A DNA stretch of 64,000 nt from Aliamphritea ceti (GTDB lineage: Bacteria > Pseudomonadota > Gammaproteobacteria > Pseudomonadales > Balneatricaceae), in NCBI RefSeq assembly GCF_024347215.1, contig NZ_AP025282.1, forward strand, positions 1,178,001 through 1,242,000. Direction: 5' to 3'. The translations under genes and the position numbers were made by a program. This document shows positions 35,267-48,611 of this stretch, piece by piece (within the stretch, counting starts at the first letter, position 1; each line of letters begins with the position of its first letter). Below the pieces are notes generated by a model that worked only from the letters and a program-made list of their open reading frames with translations, was not told the DNA's origin and ran no database searches.

Positions 35267-35324
35267 TTCCTGTTGGGCCGGAACATTGTGTTTCGGCCCA
35301 CTGTTTTAAGATGTTAGGTGAGAT

Positions 35325-36464
35325 ATGACTGAAGCCACAGAAAAAGTTAATTTACTGGGACATTCGCCACAAAAGCTGGCTGAATATTTTCATAGCATTG
35401 GCGAGAAGCCGTTCCGTGCTACCCAGGTATTGAAGTGGATCCATCAGTTTGGTGTCAGCGACTTCGCTGAGATGACTAACATCAGCAAGGCTTTACGGGA
35501 AAAGCTGTCAGCAGTGGCAGAAATCCGTGAGCCAGAAGTATTAGTTCAGAATATTTCAAAAGATGGTACCCGTAAGTGGGTCATTAAGCTGGAAGGCGGC
35601 TCCTGTGTAGAAGCGGTGTTAATTCCGGAAAATGGCCGTGCGACTTTATGTGTGTCATCGCAAATAGGTTGTTCCCTTGATTGCAGCTTTTGTTCGACAG
35701 GCAAGCAGGGATTTAACCGCAATATGAGTGCCGCCGAAATTATTGGGCAGGTACGTGTGGCAATTCGTTCCTTTGGTCCTTTTGATCCGTCTGGTGACCG
35801 CCGTGTTACTAACGTGGTATTCATGGGGATGGGCGAACCACTGATGAATTTCGAAAACGTTGTCGATGCTATTCACTTAATGATGGACGACAATGCTTAT
35901 GGCCTGTCAAAGCGACGTGTGACCCTGAGTACTTCAGGTGTGGTTCCTGCGCTCGATAAGCTTCGTGAAGTAACTGATGTATCTCTGGCTATCTCACTGC
36001 ATGCTGGTAATAACGCACTGCGTGATGAACTTGTGCCAATTAATAAGAAATATCCGATTGATGAGTTGGTTGCGGCCTGCAACCGCTATATGGATAGCCT
36101 CAACGATAAACGTGTAGTTACGGTTGAATATACCTTGATAGAAGGGGTAAATGATCAGCCGTTACATGCCCGTGAGTTAGTTAAAGTATTGAAACGCTTG
36201 CCTTGTAAGCTAAATTTGATACCTTTTAATCCTTTTCCTAATTCGGATTATATGCGACCTTCTGAAGATGCTATTCAGGCATTCAAAATGATAGTTGTGA
36301 AAGCCGGTATTATCACGACAGTGCGACGTACCCGTGGTGATGATGTTGACGCTGCCTGTGGACAGTTGGTTGGTCAGGTTATGGACCGTACCCGACGCAG
36401 CGAGAAATACATTCCATTAACGCCTGCTGATGCGGTACAGGTACAGCAGCCAGTTAAACATTAA
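35325..36464 (+). CDS. rlmN: Dual-specificity 23S rRNA/tRNA methyltransferase RlmN
   Basis: Radical-SAM enzyme that makes 2-methyladenosine at A2503 of 23S rRNA and at A37 of some tRNAs. The C-x3-C-x2-C cluster motif is in GCSLDCSFCSTGKQGFNRN. The C-terminal methyl-carrying cysteine is in DVDAACGQL. Length is 379 residues (384 in E. coli). As an Fe-S enzyme it depends on the isc products encoded just upstream. It ends 20 bp before pilW. Confidence 0.97.
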   Translation: MTEATEKVNLLGHSPQKLAEYFHSIGEKPFRATQVLKWIHQFGVSDFAEMTNISKALREKLSAVAEIREPEVLVQNISKDGTRKWVIKLEGGSCVEAVLIPENGRATLCVSSQIGCSLDCSFCSTGKQGFNRNMSAAEIIGQVRVAIRSFGPFDPSGDRRVTNVVFMGMGEPLMNFENVVDAIHLMMDDNAYGLSKRRVTLSTSGVVPALDKLREVTDVSLAISLHAGNNALRDELVPINKKYPIDELVAACNRYMDSLNDKRVVTVEYTLIEGVNDQPLHARELVKVLKRLPCKLNLIPFNPFPNSDYMRPSEDAIQAFKMIVVKAGIITTVRRTRGDDVDAACGQLVGQVMDRTRRSEKYIPLTPADAVQVQQPVKH

Positions 36465-36484
36465 GTTTGTCAGGAGACACGCGA

Positions 36485-37246
36485 TTGAAAAGCTGTTTAG
36501 TTGTTCTGTTTTCAGTACTGCTCGCAGCTTGCGCGGGTAATACTCCACAGACGTCTGAAAACCTGAATGACAGTGCTGCTGAGGCTTATACACAGTTAGG
36601 CATTCAGTATCTTCGTGATGGCGATAATGCTAGTGCAAAGCAAGCATTCCACCGCGCTTCCCAGATAAATCCAAATGCTGAGCTGGCTTATAATGGGCTG
36701 GCTATGGTTTTCCAAATGGAACAGGAAGCGAGTCTTGCGGAGTCGTATTTCGAAAAAGCTGTGTCTATCGCTCCCGATAATGCAGTTGTGCACAATAATT
36801 ACGGAGCTTTCCTGTTTAGTCAGGAGCGTTATGAGCAAGCCTGTAAAGAGCTTGGCAGAGCAACAGAAGATCCTTTTTATGCGCAACGTGCGCAGGCATT
36901 TGAAAACTTAGGGCGCTGTTATCAGAACCTTAAGCGTTATCCTGCAGCTGAGAATGCTTTTAAGCGTAGTCTGACATTGAATCCCAACCGACCTGTGGCG
37001 TTAATCGAACTGGCTGAAACTTTGTTAACTGAACAGCAGACTGATGAGGCGATTGTGTATTTTGATCGCTTCGGTGAGTTGGTTGATAACCGTCAGGTCG
37101 AACATTACGCAAAGAGTCTTTGGTTAGGCATTCGTATCTCCAGAATCAAAAATAATTCGATTAGTGCGGCAACTTATGGTTTGATTCTTAAGAATTTATT
37201 CCCAGATTCGCAAGAATACCGTGAGTATAAGGAGTCATCTCGGTGA
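36485..37246 (+). CDS. pilW: Type IV pilus pilotin lipoprotein PilF/PilW (TPR)
   Basis: Outer-membrane lipoprotein that helps the PilQ secretin assemble. The N-terminus is a lipoprotein signal (KSCLVVLFSVLLAACAGN, lipobox LAAC). About six TPR motifs follow (AYTQLGIQYLRDGDNASAKQ; AYNGLAMVFQMEQEASLAE). The TTG at 36485 is chosen because CAGGAGAC lies 7 bp before it. A TTG at 36467 would place a charged stretch ahead of the signal. The 253 residues match the family. The position between rlmN and rodZ is conserved in Pseudomonas. Confidence 0.9.
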   Translation: MKSCLVVLFSVLLAACAGNTPQTSENLNDSAAEAYTQLGIQYLRDGDNASAKQAFHRASQINPNAELAYNGLAMVFQMEQEASLAESYFEKAVSIAPDNAVVHNNYGAFLFSQERYEQACKELGRATEDPFYAQRAQAFENLGRCYQNLKRYPAAENAFKRSLTLNPNRPVALIELAETLLTEQQTDEAIVYFDRFGELVDNRQVEHYAKSLWLGIRISRIKNNSISAATYGLILKNLFPDSQEYREYKESSR

Positions 37247-38328
37247 GTAGAAAAGAATCACAAAATGGCGAAGCGGAACTGCATGAGCTTGTTTTTCCTG
37301 TTGATGAGCTGATCCAGGCGCGGGAAGTTAGTGGCCGTTCTCAGGATGATGTGGCTCAGGAGCTGCGTTTGTCGTTGCGATATATACAGGCATTGGAAAC
37401 AGCAGAGTTTGAACAGCTTCCCAGTATGGTCTTTGCGCGAGGTTATATTCAGAGCTATGCCAAGTTATTAGGCTTAGATGCAGATCGTTATCTGGCTATT
37501 TTTGATGAGCTGACTACGCCGGGCGGAAAGCAACGTCGTCGACCAATCAGAGCGATTGGTAAAGTTGATCAGCAAGCGAAGTCTGGTGACTTTGCGGTAA
37601 GAATTTTTACCTGGGTTATTTTGCTGGCGCTGATCGGTGTATCTGTCTGGTGGTGGAAAACACAAAGTAATCCTGAATTATTGTCTGACCTATGGCCTGC
37701 TGGTGAGGCTGTTCAGGAAATGCCAGCAGAAGGTGATAATTCGCTGCAGTTAAATATCGAAGCTGCACCGGAAGTAGATAGTTTTCCTCCGATAGCAGTT
37801 GAGCCTGTCAATGTGCCGGTTACAGATCAGGCTGATGAAGTATTAGCGAATGCTGAGGCTGTACTTGAGCAAGCAGCAGAATCTGTTCGGGATGTTGCAG
37901 CGGAAACAGCTGTTGCTGCTGAATCTACAGTCGAGCAGGCTGACGTAACCGTAAATACTGAGCCGGATACGACCATCACCACGCAGACTAATGTTGAGCT
38001 TGCGACCGCTCAGGTGGATAAGCCTGCGGAGACTGCTGATACTCAGAATGAAGCTGTTTCAGCAGCAGGTGTATCTGGGGTAGGGCGGTTATTAATCGAT
38101 TTCGCTGATGATTGCTGGATCAGTGTTAAAGATGTGAATGGTCAGGTATTAGCTATGCGCATCAAGCCGGCAGGTAGTCGTTTGGATGTGTCAGGCCCAG
38201 GCCCGTTAAAAATTCAGATTGGTAAAGTTTCTGCTGTTGATACTATTAGTTTTAATGGTAAAGATGTAGATCTGAGTAGTTATACCCGTTTAGATGTGGC
38301 AAAGCTTAATTTGCCAGCAAGTGAATAA
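37243..38328 (+). CDS. rodZ: RodZ-like cytoskeletal HTH membrane protein
   Basis: Bitopic protein that links MreB to the cell-wall machinery. An N-terminal helix-turn-helix of the HTH_25 type (REVSGRSQDDVAQELRLS; YIQALETAEFEQLP) is followed by one membrane helix (about 122-138, FTWVILLALIGVSVWWW). A long acidic Ala/Glu/Thr-rich periplasmic linker follows, and the C-terminal DUF4115 domain (FADDCWISVKDVNGQVL). Length is 361 residues (337 in E. coli). It starts with GTG overlapping the pilW stop by 4 bp. ispG, which usually follows, is absent. Confidence 0.9.
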   Translation: MSRKESQNGEAELHELVFPVDELIQAREVSGRSQDDVAQELRLSLRYIQALETAEFEQLPSMVFARGYIQSYAKLLGLDADRYLAIFDELTTPGGKQRRRPIRAIGKVDQQAKSGDFAVRIFTWVILLALIGVSVWWWKTQSNPELLSDLWPAGEAVQEMPAEGDNSLQLNIEAAPEVDSFPPIAVEPVNVPVTDQADEVLANAEAVLEQAAESVRDVAAETAVAAESTVEQADVTVNTEPDTTITTQTNVELATAQVDKPAETADTQNEAVSAAGVSGVGRLLIDFADDCWISVKDVNGQVLAMRIKPAGSRLDVSGPGPLKIQIGKVSAVDTISFNGKDVDLSSYTRLDVAKLNLPASE

Positions 38329-38351
38329 GTTATCTGTTAGGACTAGTTAAA

Positions 38352-39617
38352 TTGGCAAAAATTAAAGCCATCCGCGGAATGAACGACATTCTGCCGGAGC
38401 AGACGCCCGTCTGGCAATTTCTCGAATCTACTGTAAAAAATGTTCTGGCCAGTTATGGATACAGTGAAATCCGTATGCCAATTGTTGAGCAGACTGATTT
38501 GTTTAAGCGCTCTATTGGTGAAGTGACAGACATTGTCGAAAAAGAAATGTATACCTTTGAGGATCGCAACGGTGAAAGCCTGACGCTGCGTCCTGAAGGT
38601 ACAGCCAGTTGTGTCCGTGCTGGTGAAGAGCATGGCTTGCTGTTCAATCAGACACAGCGTTTGTGGTACCAGGGGCCGATGTTCCGTTATGAGAAGCCAC
38701 AAAAAGGACGTTATCGCCAGTTTCATCAGATTGGCGTAGAAACCTTTGGTATGGCCAGTGCGGATATTGATGCTGAAGTGATTATGCTGAGTGCGCGTCT
38801 GTGGAAGCAATTAGGCATTCTGGATGCGGTTACCTTGCAGCTGAATTCGCTGGGTAGCAATGAAGCAAGAGCAGTATTTCGTGCTGATCTGGTTACTTAC
38901 CTTGAAGCACATAAAGAAGAGTTAGATGAAGACAGTCGTCGTCGGCTTGAGTCTAACCCGCTGCGTATCCTCGACAGTAAAGATGCGAAAACACAGGCTT
39001 TGCTGGATAAAGCACCTGTATTGAACGATTACCTTGACGATGACTCCAAGTCTCACTTCGCGGATTTATGTGAAGCATTGGATGCTGCTGGCATTAAGTA
39101 TGAAATTAATCCGCGTTTGGTTCGCGGTCTGGATTACTACTGTAAAACTGTTTTTGAATGGGTGACTGATAAGCTCGGTGCTCAGGGTACGGTTTGTGCT
39201 GGCGGACGTTATGATGGCTTGGTTCAGCAGTTAGGTGGTCGTGCGACACCTGGTGTTGGATTTGCCATGGGTGTTGAGCGTCTTATTTTGTTGTTGGAGA
39301 CTCTTGAAGTTATTCCTAGTTCACTGCGTCAGCCGTTCGATGTGTATTTAGCCGCTGAGCAAAAAGGCATGCAGTCCCGTTTGGTCGTATTAGCTGATCA
39401 GCTGCGTGATGCAGTGCCTGGGTTGCGGATTCAGTTGCACTGTAGCGGTTTGAAAAACATTGCCAGTAAAGCGCGTCAAACAGGAGCTGCCTGGGTGGTT
39501 CTTGCGCGTCAGGATGAAGCAGGTTTACTGACAGCAAACCTGTGGTATAACTCCGAGCCGACCTATGATGTTGCTGAGTCGGATATCGCTGCGTTATTGC
39601 AGCAACAGCAGGCATAA
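38352..39617 (+). CDS. hisS: Histidyl-tRNA synthetase
   Basis: Class II synthetase that charges tRNA-His. Motif 1 is in the first 80 residues (KAIRGMNDILPEQ). Motif 2 is GPMFRYEKPQKGRYRQFHQ. The histidine-A motif is LVRGLDYYCKTVFEW, and motif 3 is GVGFAMGVERLILL. The C-terminal anticodon-binding domain is present (about 325-421). The start is a TTG at 38352, fitting the family's MAK-I-AIRGMND opening. Length is 421 residues (424 in E. coli). The gap from rodZ is only 23 bp. Confidence 0.96.
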   Translation: MAKIKAIRGMNDILPEQTPVWQFLESTVKNVLASYGYSEIRMPIVEQTDLFKRSIGEVTDIVEKEMYTFEDRNGESLTLRPEGTASCVRAGEEHGLLFNQTQRLWYQGPMFRYEKPQKGRYRQFHQIGVETFGMASADIDAEVIMLSARLWKQLGILDAVTLQLNSLGSNEARAVFRADLVTYLEAHKEELDEDSRRRLESNPLRILDSKDAKTQALLDKAPVLNDYLDDDSKSHFADLCEALDAAGIKYEINPRLVRGLDYYCKTVFEWVTDKLGAQGTVCAGGRYDGLVQQLGGRATPGVGFAMGVERLILLLETLEVIPSSLRQPFDVYLAAEQKGMQSRLVVLADQLRDAVPGLRIQLHCSGLKNIASKARQTGAAWVVLARQDEAGLLTANLWYNSEPTYDVAESDIAALLQQQQA

Positions 39618-39654
39618 TTTAGTTATTAGCGTTTAGAAAGCATGGGAGTATGTT

Positions 39655-40308
39655 GTGGCAGAGTTGCGCACAGAAGAAGAACAGGTTGAAGCGTTAAAGA
39701 AGTGGTGGCAGGAAAACGGTAAGTCAATGCTACTTGGTATTGCGCTTGCTGGTGCGATTATCTTCGCGTGGAAAGGTTGGCAGAATAATCAGCAGGTTGA
39801 AGCTGAAACTGCCGCCGCGTTATATCAGAACCTGATTCAGGCCGTTGCATTGGCAAGTGTTCCTCAGGCGACTGAAGAGCAAAAAGCTACGGCTACTCAC
39901 CTTGCCAGTAATCTTAAGGCTGATTTTGATGGTACAGCTTACGCTCGCTTTGGCGCATTGCTGAATGCCCGTTTATTGTTGGATGCTGGTGATAAAGATG
40001 CTGCCATTGCCGAGTTTGACTGGGTATTGACGCAGTCTGAAGATCCCGTCATGACTGTTGTGACGACTATGCGTAAAGCGCGCGTAATGGCTTCCAAAGG
40101 TGATGTTTCTGAAGCTATTAGTTTATTGAACGGCGTTAGCTCTGATGCTTTCCAGGTTAGCTTGATGGAGCTTAAGGGTGACTTGCAGTTACGTAATAAC
40201 GATCAGGCTAAAGCACGTGAAAGTTATGAGCAGGCGCTTGAGTTAGCAGGTGATGAACCTCGTCCGATCTTGGTAATGAAACTCGATAATCTGGCTGTAG
40301 AGGGTTGA
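39655..40308 (+). CDS. yfgM: YfgM-like membrane TPR protein
   Basis: Single-pass inner-membrane protein with a periplasmic TPR domain, an ancillary SecYEG-associated protein that aids outer-membrane biogenesis. A short cytosolic part (TEEEQVEALKKWWQENGK) precedes the helix SMLLGIALAGAIIFAWKGW. TPR-like repeats follow (FGALLNARLLLDAGDKDAAI; LKGDLQLRNNDQAKARESYE). Length is 217 residues (206 in E. coli). It begins with GTG after GGGAG and lies between hisS and bamB, its standard position. Confidence 0.92.
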   Translation: MAELRTEEEQVEALKKWWQENGKSMLLGIALAGAIIFAWKGWQNNQQVEAETAAALYQNLIQAVALASVPQATEEQKATATHLASNLKADFDGTAYARFGALLNARLLLDAGDKDAAIAEFDWVLTQSEDPVMTVVTTMRKARVMASKGDVSEAISLLNGVSSDAFQVSLMELKGDLQLRNNDQAKARESYEQALELAGDEPRPILVMKLDNLAVEG

Positions 40309-40310
40309 GA

Positions 40311-41456
40311 ATGAAATATCTGACACGCCTTGCGGTAGTTGGTCTTATGGCTGCAAATCTGAGTGCCTGTGGCTGGTTTAGCAGTGAAGTAGAAATCGAG
40401 CCTGCGCCATTAGTTAAGTTTGAATCTGAAAAAGATGTTGATGTTGTATGGCGTACATCTGTTGGAAGCTTAGGTGAAAAATTCAATCAGCTAACCATGG
40501 GTGTAACCGGTGAACGTATTTACACCAGCAGTGCAGAGGGTAATGTTTATGCACTGGATCGCAGTACCGGTGATGTAGTCTGGTCAGTTGATCTTGATGA
40601 GCCGGTTGTTGGCGGCGTTGGTGTAGGTCCGAAACAAATTGCCGTTACCACCGAACAGGGTGTGCTAATAGTACTGGGAATCGAAGATGGCTCTGAAATG
40701 TGGCGTCAGCAGCTACAGGCGGAAGCACTTAGCCCTGCACAGATGAATGAGCAGATTCTTGTTAGTCAGTTGCAAAACGGAAGTCTTGTTGCGTTTGATA
40801 CTAATACAGGTGAGCAGAAGTGGACCTATGATACACAGATTCCCGCACTGACTTTGCGTGGCACAAGTGCTCCGATCGTTGCTTTAGATGCAACTCTGGC
40901 GGCTTTTGCAAACGGCAAGCTAATTGCCGTGGATAACCGCAACGGTGGTTTGTTGTGGGAACGCCTGATCGCTGCTGCTGACGGTAAGTCAGAACTTGAA
41001 CGTATTATTGATATAGATGGTCAGCCAATTCTGGCAAATGGCGTCGTGTATGTTGTCAGCTATCAGGGCAAACTGGTTGCTGTGAGTGTTCAGGATGCTC
41101 AGGTCCTTTGGTCAAAGGATGCCTCCAGCTATCGTCAGTTAGCGGCGGGTTTTGGTAATGTTTACGTCAGTGAAGATAACGGCTTTATTCAGGCGTACGA
41201 TCAGCGCACCAGTGCGAGTGTTTGGCGTCAGCCTGCACTTGAATATCGTGAAGCGTCAGCACCTGCTGTTTTAGGCAATACTGTTGCGGTTGGTGATTTT
41301 GATGGCTATCTGCATTTTATGTCGCAGATCGATGGCCGTTTTGTTGCCCGTTACCAGGTTGACGGATCGGGTATCCGCAGTGATATGAAAGTTGTAGACG
41401 ATACTTTGTATGTGTTGACGAATGCGGGACGTCTTGCTGCTATAAAACTGCAATAA
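40311..41456 (+). CDS. bamB: Outer-membrane assembly lipoprotein BamB
   Basis: Lipoprotein of the BAM complex that inserts beta-barrel proteins. The signal ends in lipobox LSAC (GLMAANLSACGWF). Eight PQQ-like beta-propeller blades follow (YALDRSTGDVVWSVDLDEPV; VAFDTNTGEQKWTYD; AYDQRTSASVWRQP). The ATG at 40311 gives 381 residues (392 in E. coli). It starts 2 bp after yfgM and probably shares its transcript. A terminator follows, so der is separate. Confidence 0.95.
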   Translation: MKYLTRLAVVGLMAANLSACGWFSSEVEIEPAPLVKFESEKDVDVVWRTSVGSLGEKFNQLTMGVTGERIYTSSAEGNVYALDRSTGDVVWSVDLDEPVVGGVGVGPKQIAVTTEQGVLIVLGIEDGSEMWRQQLQAEALSPAQMNEQILVSQLQNGSLVAFDTNTGEQKWTYDTQIPALTLRGTSAPIVALDATLAAFANGKLIAVDNRNGGLLWERLIAAADGKSELERIIDIDGQPILANGVVYVVSYQGKLVAVSVQDAQVLWSKDASSYRQLAAGFGNVYVSEDNGFIQAYDQRTSASVWRQPALEYREASAPAVLGNTVAVGDFDGYLHFMSQIDGRFVARYQVDGSGIRSDMKVVDDTLYVLTNAGRLAAIKLQ

Positions 41457-41473
41457 GTTTTAAATTCTATATA

Positions 41474-41515
41474 ATGGCGATCCGTTGTTCTGCAGCGGGT
41501 CGCCATTTTGTTTTA
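41474..41515 (+). terminator. Rho-independent terminator after bamB
   Basis: GGCGATCCGTTG pairs with CAGCGGGTCGCC through two G-U pairs, with a short loop, then ATTTTGTTTTAT. Confidence 0.65.
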
Positions 41516-41608
41516 TATTGCTGAGAAAATGGTCGGGTTTGTCATCAGATCCTGAAAGTTACACTACCATTCAGCAATACCTTAATCTTTGAAGAGTTTG
41601 ATCAGAAT

Positions 41609-43024
41609 ATGGTTCCTGTAATCGCCCTAGTAGGTCGGCCGAATGTCGGTAAATCAACGCTGTTTAACCGGTTGACCCGATCCCGTGACGCACTGGTTGC
41701 TGACTATTCCGGGTTAACCCGCGACCGTAAATACGGTGAGGGCCGGCTAGGTGAGCGCGATTATATCGTTGTCGATACCGGCGGAATTTCCGGTGATGAG
41801 GAAGGTATTGACTATAGGATGGCAGAACAGTCATTGCTGGCGATCGATGAAGCAGACATCGTACTGTTTATCGTTGATGGTCGTGCAGGGCTTAATCCTG
41901 CAGATGAATTGATTGCTGATCATTTACGTCGCTGCGGTAAAAAAGCCTATTTGACTGTTAATAAAACAGACGGCATTGATCCTGATATCGCTATGAGTGA
42001 TTTCTACGGGCTGGGTCTGTCAGAGCCTCTGCCAATAGCCGCATCTCACGGCCGGGGTGTTACTCAGCTGGTTGAGCATGTACTGGAAGAAATTCCGGTT
42101 GTTGAGTTGAGTGAAGAGGAAGAAGAGTTACAGCGCAGCAAAAAAATCGCCATTATTGGCCGCCCGAATGTTGGGAAATCAACACTGGTGAATCGTTTGC
42201 TGGGTGAAGACCGGGTTGTTGTCTTTGATCAGGCAGGCACGACACGTGACAGTATCTATATTCCATACGAGCGTAATGAAGAGCTGTATACTCTAATAGA
42301 TACCGCCGGCGTAAGACGTCGTAAAAATGTTCATGAAGCAGTAGAGAAGTTTTCTATTATTAAAACGCTACAGGCTATCAAGGATGCCAATGTAGTTGTT
42401 TTGGTTATAGATGCACAAGAAGGTATTTCTGATCAAGACTTGCATATGCTGGGCTATGTCCTTGATGCAGGGCGCTCACTGGTTATCGCACTGAATAAGT
42501 GGGATGGTATGAGCGGTGAAGAAAAAGAAGCAGTACGTGAACAATTGCGTAGGCGTTTAGACTTCGTATCTTTTGCCCGTATGCACTTTATTTCAGCATT
42601 GCACGGCAGTGGCGTAGGTGAGCTGTATACATCTATTGATGAGGCATACGAGTTTGCAATGATGAAGTGGGCTACGAATAAGTTGACCCGGTTGCTTGAA
42701 GATATTGTTGCTGATCACCAGCCGCCAATGGTACGTGGTAATCGTATTAAGCTTCGCTATGCGCACCAGGGTGGGTCGAATCCGCCGGTTATTGTTATTC
42801 ATGGTAACCAGACTGCCAATCTGCCTAGTTCATATAAGCGTTATCTTGAAAACAAATTTACCAAAGTGCTTGGCATTAAAGGTACACCACTGCGTTTCGA
42901 ATTCAGAAGTAGTGATAATCCATTCAAGGATAAGAAGAACGAATTAAGTAAGCGTCAACAGATGAAGAAACTGCGGTTTAAGCAGCATCTGGCTAAGCAA
43001 AAGAAAAAGTCTAAGAAGCGCTAA
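41609..43024 (+). CDS. der: Ribosome biogenesis GTPase Der
   Basis: Essential double-G-domain GTPase for 50S maturation. P-loops occur twice (GRPNVGKSTLFNRL and GRPNVGKSTLVNRL). DTGGIS and DTAGV are the two G3 motifs, and NKTD and NKWD the two G4 motifs. The C-terminal KH-like domain is present, followed by a very basic tail (KQHLAKQKKKSKKR). Length is 471 residues (490 in E. coli). Its own terminator follows, then the rRNA operon. Confidence 0.97.
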   Translation: MVPVIALVGRPNVGKSTLFNRLTRSRDALVADYSGLTRDRKYGEGRLGERDYIVVDTGGISGDEEGIDYRMAEQSLLAIDEADIVLFIVDGRAGLNPADELIADHLRRCGKKAYLTVNKTDGIDPDIAMSDFYGLGLSEPLPIAASHGRGVTQLVEHVLEEIPVVELSEEEEELQRSKKIAIIGRPNVGKSTLVNRLLGEDRVVVFDQAGTTRDSIYIPYERNEELYTLIDTAGVRRRKNVHEAVEKFSIIKTLQAIKDANVVVLVIDAQEGISDQDLHMLGYVLDAGRSLVIALNKWDGMSGEEKEAVREQLRRRLDFVSFARMHFISALHGSGVGELYTSIDEAYEFAMMKWATNKLTRLLEDIVADHQPPMVRGNRIKLRYAHQGGSNPPVIVIHGNQTANLPSSYKRYLENKFTKVLGIKGTPLRFEFRSSDNPFKDKKNELSKRQQMKKLRFKQHLAKQKKKSKKR

Positions 43025-43035
43025 CCGATTAATTG

Positions 43036-43065
43036 AAACGCCGTCCCTGAAAGACGGCGTTTTTG
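43036..43065 (+). terminator. Rho-independent terminator after der
   Basis: Perfect ten-base stem AAACGCCGTC / GACGGCGTTT with a 7-nt loop and a T-run. It insulates der from the rRNA operon. Confidence 0.85.
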
Positions 43066-43207
43066 TGTCTAGGGAAGTATCCGGGATAGTTGGATTGTTT
43101 ATTGGCCAAATAAGGTTTCTTGGACTAGAACTAATGAGCGTTAATGATGTGCTACTGAGGATGTTACAGTCATGTAACATTAATTTTAAAATTCTGTGAA
43201 AAGGCTG

Positions 43208-43235
43208 TTGACTCTTTTCAGTTGGTCCCTATAAT
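43208..43235 (+). promoter_or_regulatory. rRNA promoter P1
   Basis: TTGACT (43208-43213) and TATAAT (43230-43235) are 16 bp apart. The DNA just upstream (about 43165-43205) is rich in A/T tracts and could be an UP element. The GC-rich start region CGCCCCC fits a stringently controlled discriminator. Confidence 0.8.
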
Positions 43236-43347
43236 ACGCCCCCACATTGAGACGCAAGACAGCGGCAACGCAGACAGCAGACACAATGAGAAACAAAGTA
43301 ACTCACTGATAAACAGCTTGTTTTGAAGTTCGAGTGAAATGCTTCGA

Positions 43348-43372
43348 CCGGAACGAAAGTTTGTTTTTCCGG
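43348..43372 (+). other. Hairpin 1 in rRNA leader
   Basis: CCGGAA / TTCCGG stem with a 13-nt loop, between P1 and P2. It abuts hairpin 2 directly. Confidence 0.5.
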
Positions 43373-43402
43373 TTTTGAAACATTCTGCGGAATGATTCAA
43401 AA
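43373..43402 (+). other. Hairpin 2 in rRNA leader
   Basis: TTTTGAA-A-CATTC / GAATG-A-TTCAAAA stem closed by TGCG, a UNCG-type tetraloop on a C-G pair. Only one A-A mismatch breaks a 13-position stem. It ends 18 bp before the P2 -35. Confidence 0.7.
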
Positions 43403-43419
43403 TCTTCTGAAAATAAGCG

Positions 43420-43447
43420 TTGACTTCCACCGGGTGTTGAGTAGAAT
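43420..43447 (+). promoter_or_regulatory. rRNA promoter P2
   Basis: TTGACT (43420-43425) and TAGAAT (43442-43447) are 16 bp apart. Sequence after the -10 (ATACGC..TTGAGACG) resembles that of P1, so the two promoters may derive from a duplication. Confidence 0.75.
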
Positions 43448-43510
43448 ACGCACCTCGCTTGAGACGACAGCAACCACGGTCAACACCGACTGCTGAGACG
43501 GATTAAGCAA

Positions 43511-43522
43511 CGCTCTTTAACA
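43511..43522 (+). promoter_or_regulatory. boxA antitermination site before 16S
   Basis: CGCTCTTTAACA matches the boxA consensus bound by NusB-S10. It lies about 150 bp before 16S. Confidence 0.8.
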
Positions 43523-43525
43523 ATT

Positions 43526-43552
43526 TGATCAGATAATTCGTGTGGGCGCTTG
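43526..43552 (+). other. 5' strand of 16S processing stem
   Basis: These 27 nt pair with 45231-45257 over their full length (two G-U pairs), enclosing the 16S gene. This is the expected RNase III processing stem. Confidence 0.75.
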
Positions 43553-43671
43553 TTGAGATGAAGCACAAAAGCTTTATCAAAGATAAGCAACCTAGTGAAT
43601 TCATTTATGAGATTTACAAAGTTAGTTTAACTTTGAGCTAGATTTAAGACACTGTTTACAGTGTCGAAATT

Positions 43672-45211
<1,540 letters not shown>

Positions 45212-45230
45212 AACGATAGCGGATTCTCAG

Positions 45231-45257
45231 CAAGCGTTCACACGAATTATCTGATCA
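45231..45257 (+). other. 3' strand of 16S processing stem
   Basis: Complement of the leader segment 43526-43552. It lies 20 nt after the 3' end of 16S, as expected for RNase III processing. Confidence 0.75.
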
Positions 45258-45296
45258 GAATGTAAAGAGAGCGAATTGGTATTTATACCAAGACAT

Positions 45297-45373
<77 letters not shown>

Positions 45374-45721
45374 ACCTTTCCTTTCTCTTCGTTGAAGCAA
45401 TACCTCACATGGCAGACTATGTGTCGGATTACTTCGCCTTGATAAAGAAAAGCTTGGCAGTGATGTAATGATCGCATTATCGCTCAAGTTTATGAAAGTT
45501 TTAAAAAATATTCACGATGTTGTGACTATCTTTTAAAGCTTTTTGCTTTAAACGCTCTTTAACAATTTAAATCCTGTAAAAAACGAGAATTAAGAAGTAA
45601 AAAATGTACAAGCGCTAATCCGGCGTAAATGTATCGTTACTTCAGCGTTATTTACTTTGTATAAAGTAGATGGCTATGAAGTTTTATCAGTCACTTTGAA
45701 TCAGACCCTTTTGGGTTATAT
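45374..45721 (+). other. 348-bp spacer between tRNA-Ile and 23S
   Basis: No tRNA-Ala-TGC cloverleaf and no other gene can be seen here. It holds a boxA (45553-45564) and, at its end, the 5' part of the 23S processing stem (45715-45728). The rest is AT-rich and featureless to my reading. Confidence 0.8.
45553..45564 (+). promoter_or_regulatory. boxA antitermination site before 23S
   Basis: CGCTCTTTAACA is identical to the boxA upstream of 16S, followed in both cases by ATTT. Confidence 0.8.
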
Positions 45722-48611
<2,890 letters not shown>

